Assembly (NCBI RefSeq): GCF_032490495.1
Contig: NZ_JAVYJB010000007.1
Span: 124,001 to 188,000, forward strand
Reading direction: 5' to 3'
Origin: Pilosibacter fragilis
GTDB lineage: Bacteria; Bacillota; Clostridia; Lachnospirales; Lachnospiraceae
Length of the DNA stretch: 64,000 nucleotides
Shown here: one piece after another, positions 55,448-64,000 of the stretch
Numbering within the stretch: position 1 is the stretch's first letter
Layout: every line of letters starts with the position of its first letter
Program-made: the position numbers and the translations under genes
The notes under the pieces: model-generated
The model's input: the letters and a program-made list of their open reading frames with translations, nothing else
Told to the model about the DNA's origin: nothing
Databases searched by the model: none

Positions 55448-57694
55448 ATGTCTGAAAAAATATTGCGAACTGAATATTCGGAGGAAATGCAGAAGAGCTA
55501 TCTGGACTACTCCATGAGCGTCATCACCTCCCGTGCGATCCCGGATGCCAGAGACGGTTTAAAGCCGGTACAGCGCCGTGTTCTCTACGATATGAGTGAG
55601 CTTCACTTAGATCACGATAAGCCCCACAGAAAGTCGGCACGTATCGTGGGCGATACCATGGGTAAATACCACCCACACGGCGACAGCTCTATCTACGAGA
55701 CCTTAGTTGTCCTGTCCCAGGACTTTAAAAAGGGAATGGCTCTGGTGGACGGACACGGAAATTTCGGCTCCATAGAGGGTGACGGCGCAGCTGCCATGCG
55801 ATACACTGAGGCACGCTTAAAGAAATTTGCGGAGGAGGTCTACTTAAAAGATCTCGATAAGACCGTAGATTTCGTCGCCAACTACGATGAGACGGAAAAA
55901 GAGCCGGAGGTCCTCCCGGTCCGCGTGCCGAACCTTCTCGTAAACGGTGCGGAGGGAATCGCTGTCGGCATGAGCACCAGCATTCCGACCCACAATTTAG
56001 GGGAAGTTATCGACGCGGTAAAGGCCTATATCGATAACCGTCTTCTCACCGTTGAAGAGCTGATGCAGTATATGCCGGGACCGGATTTCCCCACCGGCGG
56101 GATCATCGCAAATAAGAGTGATCTTTTACAGATCTACGAGACTGGTGCTGGAAAGATCAAGCTCCGCGGAAAGATCGAGGTGGAACTCGGAAGAAGAAAG
56201 GCAGACCGAGACAAACTGGTGATCACGGAGATCCCGTACACAATGGTCGGCGCGGGAATCAACAAGTTCCTCATGGATGTGGCAGATCTCGTTGAGACGA
56301 GGAAGCTCACCGATGTGGTGGACATTTCAAACCAGTCAAATAAAGAGGGGATCCGCATTGTCCTGGAGTTAAAGAAGGACGCGGATGTCAATAAGATCAA
56401 GGCGGTCCTCTATAAAAAGACAAAGCTCGAGGACACTTACGGTGTCAACATGCTCGCCATTGACGATGGACGCCCGGAGACCATGAACCTTAAGCAGATC
56501 TTGAATACATTCCTGGAATTCCAGTACCGGAACATGACGAAGAAGTACAATGTTCTTCTCCAGAAGGAAATGGAAAAGAAGGAAGTTCAGGAAGGGCTCA
56601 TCGAGGCATGCGATGTGATCGACCTCATTATCGCCGTTCTCCGGGGATCAAAGAACATGAAGGACGCAAAGGAATGCCTGATGACCGGAAATACGGAGAA
56701 GATCCAGTTCCGTGTGCCGGGCTTTGAGGCGGACGCGAAGAAGCTTCATTTTACCGAACGCCAGGCGACAGCGATCCTGGAGATGCGTCTCTACAAGCTC
56801 ATCGGTCTTGAGATCCTCGCGCTCCAGAAAGCATACAAGGAGACATTGCGGAAAATCCGTGAATATAAGCATATTCTTTCCAACCAGAAGAATATGGATG
56901 TGGTGATCAAGGAAGACCTTGACTCCATCAAGGCAGAGTTCGCAGAACCGAGAAGGACACTCATCGAGGACGGCGAAGAGATGGTTTACGTGGAGGCGAA
57001 GGAAGAGGCGAAGGAAGTGATTTTCGTCATGGACCGCTTCGGCTATTGCAAGACCATGGACCGCTCCATCTACGAGAGAAACCAGGAGACCGTGGACAGC
57101 GAGAATGTCCGGGTACTTCCGGTGATGACGGACGATAAGCTCTGCATGTTCTCAGATACCGGAAACATGTACCAGGTGAAGGTTGCGGAGTTCCCGACAC
57201 TGAAGATGAAAGACAAGGGAATCCCCATCGAGAACGTCAGCAAATTTGATGGGAAGACGGAGACGATCCTCTTTATGCTTCCGGCATCCGGATTTACCGG
57301 TAAGAAATTCCTGTTTGCGACGGCTCAGGCGGCGGTGAAGATCGTCCCGGGTGAGGAGTTTGTAACAGCAAACAGGACTGTTGTGGCAACAAAGCTGGCA
57401 GAAGGGGATAAACTTACGGAGATCCGCGAGATCGGCACAGAGATCGACGGAACCCGCGACGTAGTCCTGCAGACCGTTGGCGGAATGTTCTTAAAGTTCC
57501 AGATGGAGGAAATCCCGGAGCTCAAAAAGAACAGCCGCGGTGTTTGCGGAATCCGGCTGGAAAAGGAAGATACGCTGGAACATGTATATCTGCCGGATAT
57601 GGACGGAACCGCGGATTATAAAGGAAAAGAAGTTGCCCTCAACCGGCTGAAAGCAGCAAAGAGGGCTGGAAAAGGAACGAAAGTTAGGTTATAA
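55448..57694 (+). CDS. parC: DNA topoisomerase IV subunit A (type IIA, cleavage subunit)
   Basis: The 748-residue breakage-reunion subunit. The catalytic Tyr lies in AAMRYTEARL, and the quinolone-resistance region reads GKYHPHGDSSIYE, with Ser at the usual sensitive position. The C-terminal beta-propeller region (about 490-748) has no GyrA box (QRRGGKG), so decatenation by topoisomerase IV is the better call than gyrase. It begins 14 bp after parE with AGAAGGAGAGTTTACC. Confidence 0.9.
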   Translation: MSEKILRTEYSEEMQKSYLDYSMSVITSRAIPDARDGLKPVQRRVLYDMSELHLDHDKPHRKSARIVGDTMGKYHPHGDSSIYETLVVLSQDFKKGMALVDGHGNFGSIEGDGAAAMRYTEARLKKFAEEVYLKDLDKTVDFVANYDETEKEPEVLPVRVPNLLVNGAEGIAVGMSTSIPTHNLGEVIDAVKAYIDNRLLTVEELMQYMPGPDFPTGGIIANKSDLLQIYETGAGKIKLRGKIEVELGRRKADRDKLVITEIPYTMVGAGINKFLMDVADLVETRKLTDVVDISNQSNKEGIRIVLELKKDADVNKIKAVLYKKTKLEDTYGVNMLAIDDGRPETMNLKQILNTFLEFQYRNMTKKYNVLLQKEMEKKEVQEGLIEACDVIDLIIAVLRGSKNMKDAKECLMTGNTEKIQFRVPGFEADAKKLHFTERQATAILEMRLYKLIGLEILALQKAYKETLRKIREYKHILSNQKNMDVVIKEDLDSIKAEFAEPRRTLIEDGEEMVYVEAKEEAKEVIFVMDRFGYCKTMDRSIYERNQETVDSENVRVLPVMTDDKLCMFSDTGNMYQVKVAEFPTLKMKDKGIPIENVSKFDGKTETILFMLPASGFTGKKFLFATAQAAVKIVPGEEFVTANRTVVATKLAEGDKLTEIREIGTEIDGTRDVVLQTVGGMFLKFQMEEIPELKKNSRGVCGIRLEKEDTLEHVYLPDMDGTADYKGKEVALNRLKAAKRAGKGTKVRL

Positions 57695-57780
57695 TAGAGA
57701 TAGCTGAAAGATGCTCGTGACATAATAAAACTGAAAACCATGGTTCGGACAGATCCTGTCCGCTGAAAAGGAGAAATCAT

Positions 57781-58494
57781 ATGAATATACCTACACCTCA
57801 TATTGCCGCAAAACAAGGCGAGATTGCGCCGTCTATTTTACTTCCGGGTGATCCGCTCCGCGCAAAATTTATAGCTGAAAATTTCCTTGCCGGTGCGAAA
57901 CAGTTCAATGCTACAAGAAATATGTTCGGCTACACCGGATTTTACCGCGACAAACCTGTTTCTGTCATGGGGACAGGAATGGGATGCCCATCCATCGGAA
58001 TCTACACCCATGAGCTCATCGAGGGATACGGCGTAAAGACACTGATCCGTGTGGGTACCACAGGAGCAATCTCCGAGGATGTCCATATCCGTGATCTTGT
58101 GTTCGCCATGGGTGCCTGCACACAGACAAACTATGTAAGAGAATTCGGTCTTCCGGGCGATTTCGCACCGATCGCGGACTTTGGCCTTCTGATCAAGGCT
58201 GTCTTCCATGCAGAACAGGAAAACCTCCCGTATCACGTCGGAAACGTGCTGACCTCCGATCTTTTCTACGAGCCGGAGAAGAAAAAACACGAGGGACTCC
58301 AGTTTGCCGATATGGGTGTCCTTGCAGTGGAGATGGAGACAGCAGCTCTCTACGCGAATGCGGCACTGTCAAAGGCTCGTGCACTTTCCATTCTGACCGT
58401 ATCTGACTCTATGGTGACAGGCGAGAAGACTACTGCAGAAGAAAGAGAAACATCTTTTGCGGATATGATCCACGTAGCTCTTGAGATTCTTTAA
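57781..58494 (+). CDS. deoD: Purine nucleoside phosphorylase, DeoD type
   Basis: Phosphorolysis of purine (deoxy)ribonucleosides for salvage. The 237-residue hexameric-type PNP shows PSILLPGDPLRAKFIAE, GTGMGCPSIGIYTHEL, IRVGTTGAISEDV and EMETAALYANAA, with the catalytic Asp in LTVSDSMVTGE. ATG 57781 follows AAAAGGAGAAATCAT. A small perfect hairpin CGGACAG-ATC-CTGTCCG precedes it. No other deo gene is nearby. Confidence 0.96.
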   Translation: MNIPTPHIAAKQGEIAPSILLPGDPLRAKFIAENFLAGAKQFNATRNMFGYTGFYRDKPVSVMGTGMGCPSIGIYTHELIEGYGVKTLIRVGTTGAISEDVHIRDLVFAMGACTQTNYVREFGLPGDFAPIADFGLLIKAVFHAEQENLPYHVGNVLTSDLFYEPEKKKHEGLQFADMGVLAVEMETAALYANAALSKARALSILTVSDSMVTGEKTTAEERETSFADMIHVALEIL

Positions 58495-58661
58495 TCGTTA
58501 CAGTTCTGCAATGGCATTTAACACTTGCATTTTTTGTCGTTTTGAGTTAGGATAGACAACAACACAAGTGTTGCGCATAGAGACATATGTCCGCGACGGG
58601 TGGAAAATGGCAGGCTGGCAGCTGATACCGGCTGACGGGCTGAGATGAGGAGATATGTGTG

Positions 58662-59747
58662 ATGGAAAAGAAACTTAGAGTTGGTATCCTTGGAGCAACA
58701 GGTATGGTAGGACAGAGATTTATCTCTCTCCTTGAGAATCATCCATGGTTCGAAGTGACGACCGTGGCAGCCAGCCCGCGTTCTGCAGGAAAAACATATG
58801 AGGAGGCAGTTGGAGGACGCTGGAAAATGACGACTCCGATGCCGGAAAAAGTTAAAAATTTAGTTGTTATGAATGTAAATGACGTGGATGCGGTATCCAA
58901 GACCGTTGATTTCGTATTCAGCGCCGTTGATATGACAAAGGAAGAGATCCGCGCTATCGAGGAGGCTTACGCGAAGACAGAGACTCCGGTGGTTTCCAAC
59001 AACAGCGCTCACCGCTGGACACCGGATGTTCCGATGGTAATTCCGGAGATCAACCCGGATCACTTTGAGGTGATCAAGTTCCAGAAGCAGAGACTCGGCA
59101 CGACCCGCGGATTTATCGCAGTAAAGCCGAACTGCTCGATCCAGAGCTACACTCCGGCACTCAGTGCGTGGAGAGAGTTCGAGCCGTACGAGGTAGTCGC
59201 TACTACATATCAGGCTATTTCCGGAGCAGGAAAGACCTTTAAGGACTGGCCGGAAATGGTAGAGAATGTGATCCCGTACATCGGCGGCGAGGAAGAGAAG
59301 AGTGAGCAGGAGCCGCTTAGGATCTGGGGTCACTTAGAGGGCGGCGTGATCGTAAAGGCAAAAGAGCCGGTAATCACATGCCAGTGCGTCCGGGTACCGG
59401 TATTAAACGGCCACACAGCTGCTGTATTCGTAAAATTCAGAAAGAAAGCTTCCAAGGAACAGCTCATTGAAAAGCTTGTAAACTTCAAGGGACTTCCGCA
59501 GGAGTTAGAGCTTCCGAGCGCACCGAAGCAGTTCATCCAGTATATGGAAGAGGACAACCGTCCGCAGGTTAAGCTGGACGTTGATTTCGAGAAGGGAATG
59601 GGCGTATCCATCGGCCGCTTAAGAGAAGACACCGTCTATGACTGGAAGTTTATCGGTCTGTCCCACAACACCGTCCGCGGTGCTGCAGGCGGAGCCGTCC
59701 TCTGCGCAGAGCTTCTCACAAAGCAGGGATATATTTCTGCAAAATAA
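58662..59747 (+). CDS. asd: Aspartate-semialdehyde dehydrogenase
   Basis: Reduces aspartyl phosphate to aspartate semialdehyde with NADPH, feeding lysine, threonine and methionine synthesis. The 361-residue protein has the nucleotide-binding GILGATGMVGQRF near residues 8-20 and the catalytic Cys158 in KPNCSIQSYTPAL; the length and motif context fit the archaeal/fungal-like subgroup found in clostridia. ATG 58662 follows GAGGAGATATGTGTG. A lysine riboswitch was looked for upstream and not found. Confidence 0.95.
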   Translation: MEKKLRVGILGATGMVGQRFISLLENHPWFEVTTVAASPRSAGKTYEEAVGGRWKMTTPMPEKVKNLVVMNVNDVDAVSKTVDFVFSAVDMTKEEIRAIEEAYAKTETPVVSNNSAHRWTPDVPMVIPEINPDHFEVIKFQKQRLGTTRGFIAVKPNCSIQSYTPALSAWREFEPYEVVATTYQAISGAGKTFKDWPEMVENVIPYIGGEEEKSEQEPLRIWGHLEGGVIVKAKEPVITCQCVRVPVLNGHTAAVFVKFRKKASKEQLIEKLVNFKGLPQELELPSAPKQFIQYMEEDNRPQVKLDVDFEKGMGVSIGRLREDTVYDWKFIGLSHNTVRGAAGGAVLCAELLTKQGYISAK

Positions 59748-59793
59748 TATCGACGGATATCGGTTATCATCTGTCGATCAGAACGTAAATCAT

Positions 59794-59821
59794 GGGCCCG
59801 CTATTTGTGCGGGTCCTTTTT
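59794..59821 (+). terminator. Intrinsic terminator of asd
   Basis: GGGCCCGC pairs with GCGGGTCC around TATTTGT, followed by five T residues. Confidence 0.85.
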
Positions 59822-59920
59822 ACGCGGACAGCGAATCAGTACATATACCTGTATATGGCCTGATGCTGTTTCGTATCAGTGGTACTTATTCATAAGGATC
59901 GAAACTGAGGAGGTATTTTT

Positions 59921-60973
59921 ATGTCATTGAAAAAAGAATACTTTGGGGAAATGCCGGATGGAAGAGAGGTAAGTCTCTACACCATCACAAATAAAAATGG
60001 TCTCGAGGCATCCATCACAGATCTCGGCGCCGTCTGGGTCCGCATGGTCGTTCCGGATAAAAATGGGGGTATGGACGATGTGATGCTGGGATTTGACGAC
60101 GCGGCTGGTTATTTAAACAATGGTCCGCATTTCGGATCTGTTGTGGGCCGGATCGCAAACCGCACCGCGAAGGGAAAATTCTCCCTGAACGGAAAAGAGT
60201 ATACCTTGGCGGTGAACAATGGCCCGAACAACCTGCACAGCGGTATGGATTATTATGACGCACGTCTCTGGAACGCGAAGGAAGAGGCGGAAAACGCTGT
60301 CACCTTCACACTTCTGAGCCCGGACGGAGATCAGGGATATCCGGGAAACGCCATCGTATCCGTCACATATACGCTGACAGACGAGGATATGCTGACGCTG
60401 ACATACAGTGTCCTTTCCGATGCTGACACGCCGGTGAACCTGACAAACCATGGATATTTCAACCTCCTCGGCAATAACGGAGGTTCCATCCTTGACCACA
60501 AAGCTCGAATTCTTGCAGATTTTTACACCCCGTCCGATGAGACATCGATCCCAACTGGAGAGATCCGCCCGGTAAAGGGAACTCCGATGGATTTCACGGA
60601 TTTCCATGTGATCGGGGATCGGATCGATGAGAATTTCGACCAGCTTGTCATGGGACGTGGATACGACCATAACTGGTGTCTCTCCCATGTCCGCGGCGAC
60701 TTCGGACTTGCCGCGCAGATCTTCTCCGAGGAGAGCGGCAGAGCGATGGATGTCTATACAGACCAGCCGGGCGTGCAGTTCTATACTGCTAACTGGCTTG
60801 AGCAGGAGAAAGGAAAGAAAGGTGCGTTCTACCATGCAAGGACCGCATTCTGCTTTGAAACCCAGAACTTCCCGGATGCTGTCAACAAACCGCACTTCCC
60901 ATCACCGATCGTAAAGGCAGGGAAAGAGTGGACGTCTGCGACAGGATATCGTTTTTATATTTATGAAAAATAA
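59921..60973 (+). CDS. galM: Aldose 1-epimerase (galactose mutarotase)
   Basis: Interconverts alpha and beta anomers of galactose or glucose. The 350-residue protein has GSVVGRIANRTAKGKFSLNGKEY, NNGPNNLHSG, the catalytic His in NLTNHGYFNL and the catalytic Glu in CFETQNFPDAVN near the C-terminus. ATG 59921 follows CTGAGGAGGTATTTTT. No galK or galT is in the window, so it stands alone here. Confidence 0.95.
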   Translation: MSLKKEYFGEMPDGREVSLYTITNKNGLEASITDLGAVWVRMVVPDKNGGMDDVMLGFDDAAGYLNNGPHFGSVVGRIANRTAKGKFSLNGKEYTLAVNNGPNNLHSGMDYYDARLWNAKEEAENAVTFTLLSPDGDQGYPGNAIVSVTYTLTDEDMLTLTYSVLSDADTPVNLTNHGYFNLLGNNGGSILDHKARILADFYTPSDETSIPTGEIRPVKGTPMDFTDFHVIGDRIDENFDQLVMGRGYDHNWCLSHVRGDFGLAAQIFSEESGRAMDVYTDQPGVQFYTANWLEQEKGKKGAFYHARTAFCFETQNFPDAVNKPHFPSPIVKAGKEWTSATGYRFYIYEK

Positions 60974-60980
60974 TGACAAC

Positions 60981-61040
60981 CCTTCATGGTTACAAGCAAA
61001 AATCCATTCCAGATCGGCTGCGCCGATGAGATTTTTGCTT
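60981..61040 (-). repeat. Partial copy C of the IS66-type MITE
   Basis: On the - strand it reads CAAAAATCTCATC ... CTGGAATGGATTTTTG followed by CTTGTAACCATGAAGG, matching the central hairpin and right half of the intact copy at 25965-26097. The left half is unlike. It lies between galM and the EamA gene and can serve as a terminator for both strands. Confidence 0.7.
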
Positions 61041-61068
61041 TGCATAAAACTACTAAGGAATTATTGAT

Positions 61069-61953
61069 ATGAATAATTTAAGTGAACGCAGCATCAAGAT
61101 CCTGGCATCCATGGGACTGATCCTTACGACGATGATCTGGGGATTTGCCTTCGTGGTTATGAAAAATTCTGTGGATGTGATCCCGCCGACCTACCTTCTG
61201 GCGGTCCGCTTTTCCATGTCCGCGGTACTGCTCGCCCTGTTGTTCCATAAAAATATGATGAAAGCAGACCGGGAGACGGTCCTCTGCGGCGTGATCTTAG
61301 GCGCTTTTCTCTGCCTGTCCTATCAGTTCCAAACCTACGGTCTGAAGCACACGACAGCAAGCAAGAATGCTTTTATCACAACGCTGTATGTCATCATCGT
61401 GCCGTTCCTCTACTGGATCGTCAGTAAAAAGAGACCTACAGGCCGGAATATCGCCGCCGCGTTTCTCGCGGTCATCGGTCTTGCGCTTTTGTCATTGCAG
61501 GGAGATCTCTCGATCAATTACGGAGATTTTCTGACGCTGGTCTGCGGTCTGATGTTTGCGGTTCACATGGTATTTATCGACAAGTTTACAGAATGCCACG
61601 ACCCGATCGCCCTGACGGTGATCCAGATCCTTGCAGCAGCTATTTTCAACTGGATCTGCGCACCGTTTCTTGACGGATCCTTTGATTTCACGGTTCTGAT
61701 GGATAAGTCTCTGATCGGGGGACTGCTATACCTGGCAGTCTTCTCCACCACAGTGGCTTATCTCTTACAGAACAGCGGACAGAAATATCTGAGCGCATCT
61801 ACATCGGCGATCCTTCTTTCCATGGAGTCGGTGTTCGGAACTCTGTTTTCCGTGATCTTTTTAAAGGATGTACTGACAGGAAAGATGTTGGCCGGATGTG
61901 CGCTGATGTTCGCGGCAGTTCTTTTATCGGAGCTCCCGCAGAAGAAAAAATAG
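61069..61953 (+). CDS. DMT superfamily transporter (EamA family)
   Basis: A 294-residue membrane protein with ten hydrophobic segments in two EamA repeats (about residues 10-140 and 150-290). GFAFVVMKNSVDVIPPTYLLAVRFSMSA and TASKNAFITTLYVIIVPF are typical, as is YLSASTSAILLSMESVFGTLFS near the end. Members export amino acids or metabolites; the substrate is not predictable. ATG 61069 follows CTAAGGAATTATTGAT. Confidence 0.9.
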   Translation: MNNLSERSIKILASMGLILTTMIWGFAFVVMKNSVDVIPPTYLLAVRFSMSAVLLALLFHKNMMKADRETVLCGVILGAFLCLSYQFQTYGLKHTTASKNAFITTLYVIIVPFLYWIVSKKRPTGRNIAAAFLAVIGLALLSLQGDLSINYGDFLTLVCGLMFAVHMVFIDKFTECHDPIALTVIQILAAAIFNWICAPFLDGSFDFTVLMDKSLIGGLLYLAVFSTTVAYLLQNSGQKYLSASTSAILLSMESVFGTLFSVIFLKDVLTGKMLAGCALMFAAVLLSELPQKKK

Positions 61954-61989
61954 CAGCTGTGAAGTAAATATAAACAGGAAAGAGGTTTC

Positions 61990-64000
61990 ATGGGAAAAGC
62001 ATTATTTATCGCCGAGAAGCCCAGCGTTGCGCAGGAATTTGCGAAGGCATTAAAGGTTTCCGGGAGAAAAGGAGACGGATATATTGAGTCCGACCAGGCT
62101 ATCGTGACCTGGTGTGTGGGTCATCTGGTGACCATGAGTTACCCGGACGCCTACGATCCGGTCCTGAAACGCTGGAGCATGGAAACTTTGCCGTTTCTCC
62201 CAAAGACATTCAAATACCAGGTGATCGACGATGTAAAAAAACAATTTAAGATCGTGAGCGGGCTCTTAAACCGGGCTGACGTGGACACGATCTATGTCTG
62301 CACTGACTCCGGGCGTGAGGGAGAGTACATCTACCGCCTGGTGGAACAGATGGCCGGGGTAAAGGGAAAGAACCGCCGCCGTGTCTGGATTGACTCCCAG
62401 ACCGAGGATGAGATACTCCGGGGAGTTCGGGAGGCGAAGGACCTTGCGGAGTACGACAACCTTGCAGCATCCGCATACCTTAGAGCAAAAGAAGATTATC
62501 TGATGGGCATTAATTTTTCCAGGGTGCTTACCTTAAAATACGGCCCATCGGTGGCGTCCTACATGAGGGAAAAGCGGGCGGTGCTGTCCGTCGGCCGTGT
62601 GATGACCTGTGTCCTCGGCATGGTGGTCCGCAGGGAACGGGAGATCCGGGAATTTGTGAAGACTCCGTTCTACCGCGTCATCGGTTCCTTCGATGTCCCG
62701 GATCATGAGACTGCGGTCATCGAGGCGGAATGGAGAGCGGTGGAAGGCTCCAGATACTTCGGCACACCGGCGCTTTATAAGGAAAACGGATTTAAAGAAC
62801 AAAAGACGGCGGAGGAGCTGATCCGCTTTTTAAGCGCCGGCCCGATGGAAGGAACGCTCATCGCCCTTGATAAGAAAAAAGAGACGAAAAATCCGCCGCT
62901 TTTATATAACCTTGCGGAGATCCAGAACGACTGTTCGAAGATGTTCAAGATCAGCCCGGATGAGACCTTAAAGATCATCCAGGAGCTCTATGAGAAAAAG
63001 CTGGTGACTTACCCTCGAACGGACGCCAGAGTTCTCTCCACTGCGGTGGCGAAGGAGATCTATAAGAATATCGGCGGACTCCGGAATTTCGGACCTCTCG
63101 CGGACTTTGCCGCGAAGGTGCTGGACGGCGGAACCTGGAAACAGATCGCAGGGACGAAATATGTGAACGATAAGCAGATCACTGACCACTACGCGATCAT
63201 CCCGACTGGACAGGGATTTGGAGCACTGAGAAGTCTAAATCCGCTGGCCGCGAAGGTGTATGAACTGATCGGACGACGTTTTTTAAGTATCTTTTATCCA
63301 CCTGCGGTCTACCAGAAGTTTTCTCTGCAGATCGAAAAGCAGGGAGAACGGTTCTTCGCGGTCTATAAGGTTCTTGCGGAGGCAGGTTACCTGAAGGTTG
63401 CGAACGTCCCGTCCAAGAAAAAAACAGAAACTTCCGGAAACAGCCGGGGGGAAAATTCCGGCGCAGGACAGGAAAACCAGACGGAAGAACTGGGTCCGGG
63501 TCATGATGAGAAGGCAAAGAATCTTCTTGCCATGCTGTCCGGTCTGAAAAAAGGACAGAAATTAAAGCTTTTAAAATTTGATATCAAGGAAGGTGAGACA
63601 TCTCCACCGAAGCGCTACACCTCCGGTTCCATGATCCTTGCCATGGAGAACGCCGGCCAGCTCATCGAGGATGAGGACCTGCGGTCCCAGATCAAGGGAA
63701 GCGGCATCGGCACGAGCGCCACCCGGGCGGAGATCTTAAAAAAACTGTTCAGCATTAAATATCTGGCGCTGGCGAAAAAGACCCAGATCATCACACCGAC
63801 GCTTCTCGGGGAGATCGTTTTCGATGTCTGCCAGGCGTCCATGCGGCAGCTCCTGAACCCGGAACTCACGGCCAGCTGGGAAAAAGGCCTCACCTATGTG
63901 GCGGAGGGAACCATCACGCCGGATGAGTACATGGAAAAGCTTGAGCGTTTTGTGACGCTCCGGACAAACGGCGTCAAGCAGGCGAACAACGCCTATATGC
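61990..64000 (+). CDS. topB: DNA topoisomerase III (3' partial)
   Basis: Type IA topoisomerase that decatenates single-strand-linked DNA. 670 codons are visible and the frame is open at the window end. The toprim domain starts ALFIAEKPSVAQEFAKAL and has VCTDSGREGEYIYRL; the active-site Tyr341 lies in LVTYPRTDARVLS; IGTSATRAEIL follows. A Ser/Gly/Glu-rich linker sits near residues 476-505. ATG 61990 follows AAAGAGGTTTC. The C-terminal zinc-binding part, if any, is beyond the window. Confidence 0.94.
   Translation, partial: MGKALFIAEKPSVAQEFAKALKVSGRKGDGYIESDQAIVTWCVGHLVTMSYPDAYDPVLKRWSMETLPFLPKTFKYQVIDDVKKQFKIVSGLLNRADVDTIYVCTDSGREGEYIYRLVEQMAGVKGKNRRRVWIDSQTEDEILRGVREAKDLAEYDNLAASAYLRAKEDYLMGINFSRVLTLKYGPSVASYMREKRAVLSVGRVMTCVLGMVVRREREIREFVKTPFYRVIGSFDVPDHETAVIEAEWRAVEGSRYFGTPALYKENGFKEQKTAEELIRFLSAGPMEGTLIALDKKKETKNPPLLYNLAEIQNDCSKMFKISPDETLKIIQELYEKKLVTYPRTDARVLSTAVAKEIYKNIGGLRNFGPLADFAAKVLDGGTWKQIAGTKYVNDKQITDHYAIIPTGQGFGALRSLNPLAAKVYELIGRRFLSIFYPPAVYQKFSLQIEKQGERFFAVYKVLAEAGYLKVANVPSKKKTETSGNSRGENSGAGQENQTEELGPGHDEKAKNLLAMLSGLKKGQKLKLLKFDIKEGETSPPKRYTSGSMILAMENAGQLIEDEDLRSQIKGSGIGTSATRAEILKKLFSIKYLALAKKTQIITPTLLGEIVFDVCQASMRQLLNPELTASWEKGLTYVAEGTITPDEYMEKLERFVTLRTNGVKQANNAYM

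Noticed and set aside
58495..58661. Lysine riboswitch before asd
   Set aside because: None of the conserved lysine riboswitch segments is present; only an AACACTTG/CAAGTGTT inverted repeat was seen, which is too weak to report.
20..64000. tRNA or rRNA genes
   Set aside because: Intergenic regions were read on both strands and no cloverleaf with TTCRANY-like loops or rRNA sequence was recognised.

Overview
This window looks like a chromosomal segment of a Gram-positive anaerobe of the class Clostridia, most likely family Lachnospiraceae. That placement rests on gene content and order: rsgA-rpe-thiN, yicC-gmk-rpoZ-rimO-pgsA-cinA, the DUF2953/gerW sporulation pair, and rpmB | asp23-fakA-recG. 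Anaerobic-type cobalamin synthesis, citrate lyase, AGGAGG-like ribosome binding sites and sigma-A promoters agree with it. I cannot name a genus. No rRNA, tRNA, CRISPR array or complete insertion sequence was seen.

Layout. 1-6.4 kb: rsgA (5' end cut off by the window), rpe, thiN, a vitamin-type ECF S component, a pyridoxal kinase, serS and a zinc-dependent phospholipase C-like protein. 6.5-24.0 kb: one long cobalamin cluster on the + strand (cbiL, hemC-cobA-hemD fusion, cbiD, an unknown zinc-ribbon membrane protein, cbiF, cbiH, cbiJ-cbiE-cbiT fusion, cbiA, cobT, cobS, cobC-like, a small membrane protein, cbiB, cbiP, cbiC). Most genes overlap by an ATGA, so translation is probably coupled. cbiG, a cobaltochelatase and cobU are not in the window. 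24.1-32.4 kb: rqcH on the - strand, a 133-bp IS66-type MITE, then a citrate fermentation locus in which lysR-citX diverges from citDEF and a CitMHS citrate carrier.

32.5-39.2 kb is housekeeping: yicC, gmk, rpoZ, rimO, pgsA, a short CinA, DUF2953 and gerW. 39.3-44.5 kb is an accessory stretch, partly AT-rich. It holds an AAA-ATPase/PD-(D/E)XK protein, an ECF sigma factor with a DUF4367 partner, an integral membrane protein and two copies of a 45-residue membrane microprotein. It also carries many hairpins. 44.5-64 kb: rpmB (-), asp23, fakA, recG, an HD hydrolase, a short decayed gene, a GNAT acetyltransferase, a DUF4340 lipoprotein, a two-gene chromate transporter, parE-parC behind a probable LexA box, deoD, asd, galM, an EamA transporter and topB (3' end cut off).

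The signals most worth checking are: the duplicated microprotein, whose copies differ almost only at synonymous sites; a TGTCCC promoter-like motif shared by the ECF sigma operon and the next gene; the IS66-type MITE with an 8-bp target duplication; the unassigned zinc-ribbon membrane protein inside the cobalamin operon; and two candidate structured RNAs, one directly before cbiL and one framed by an 11-bp direct repeat near 50.9 kb. All functional calls come from reading motifs and context by eye; no database search was possible.
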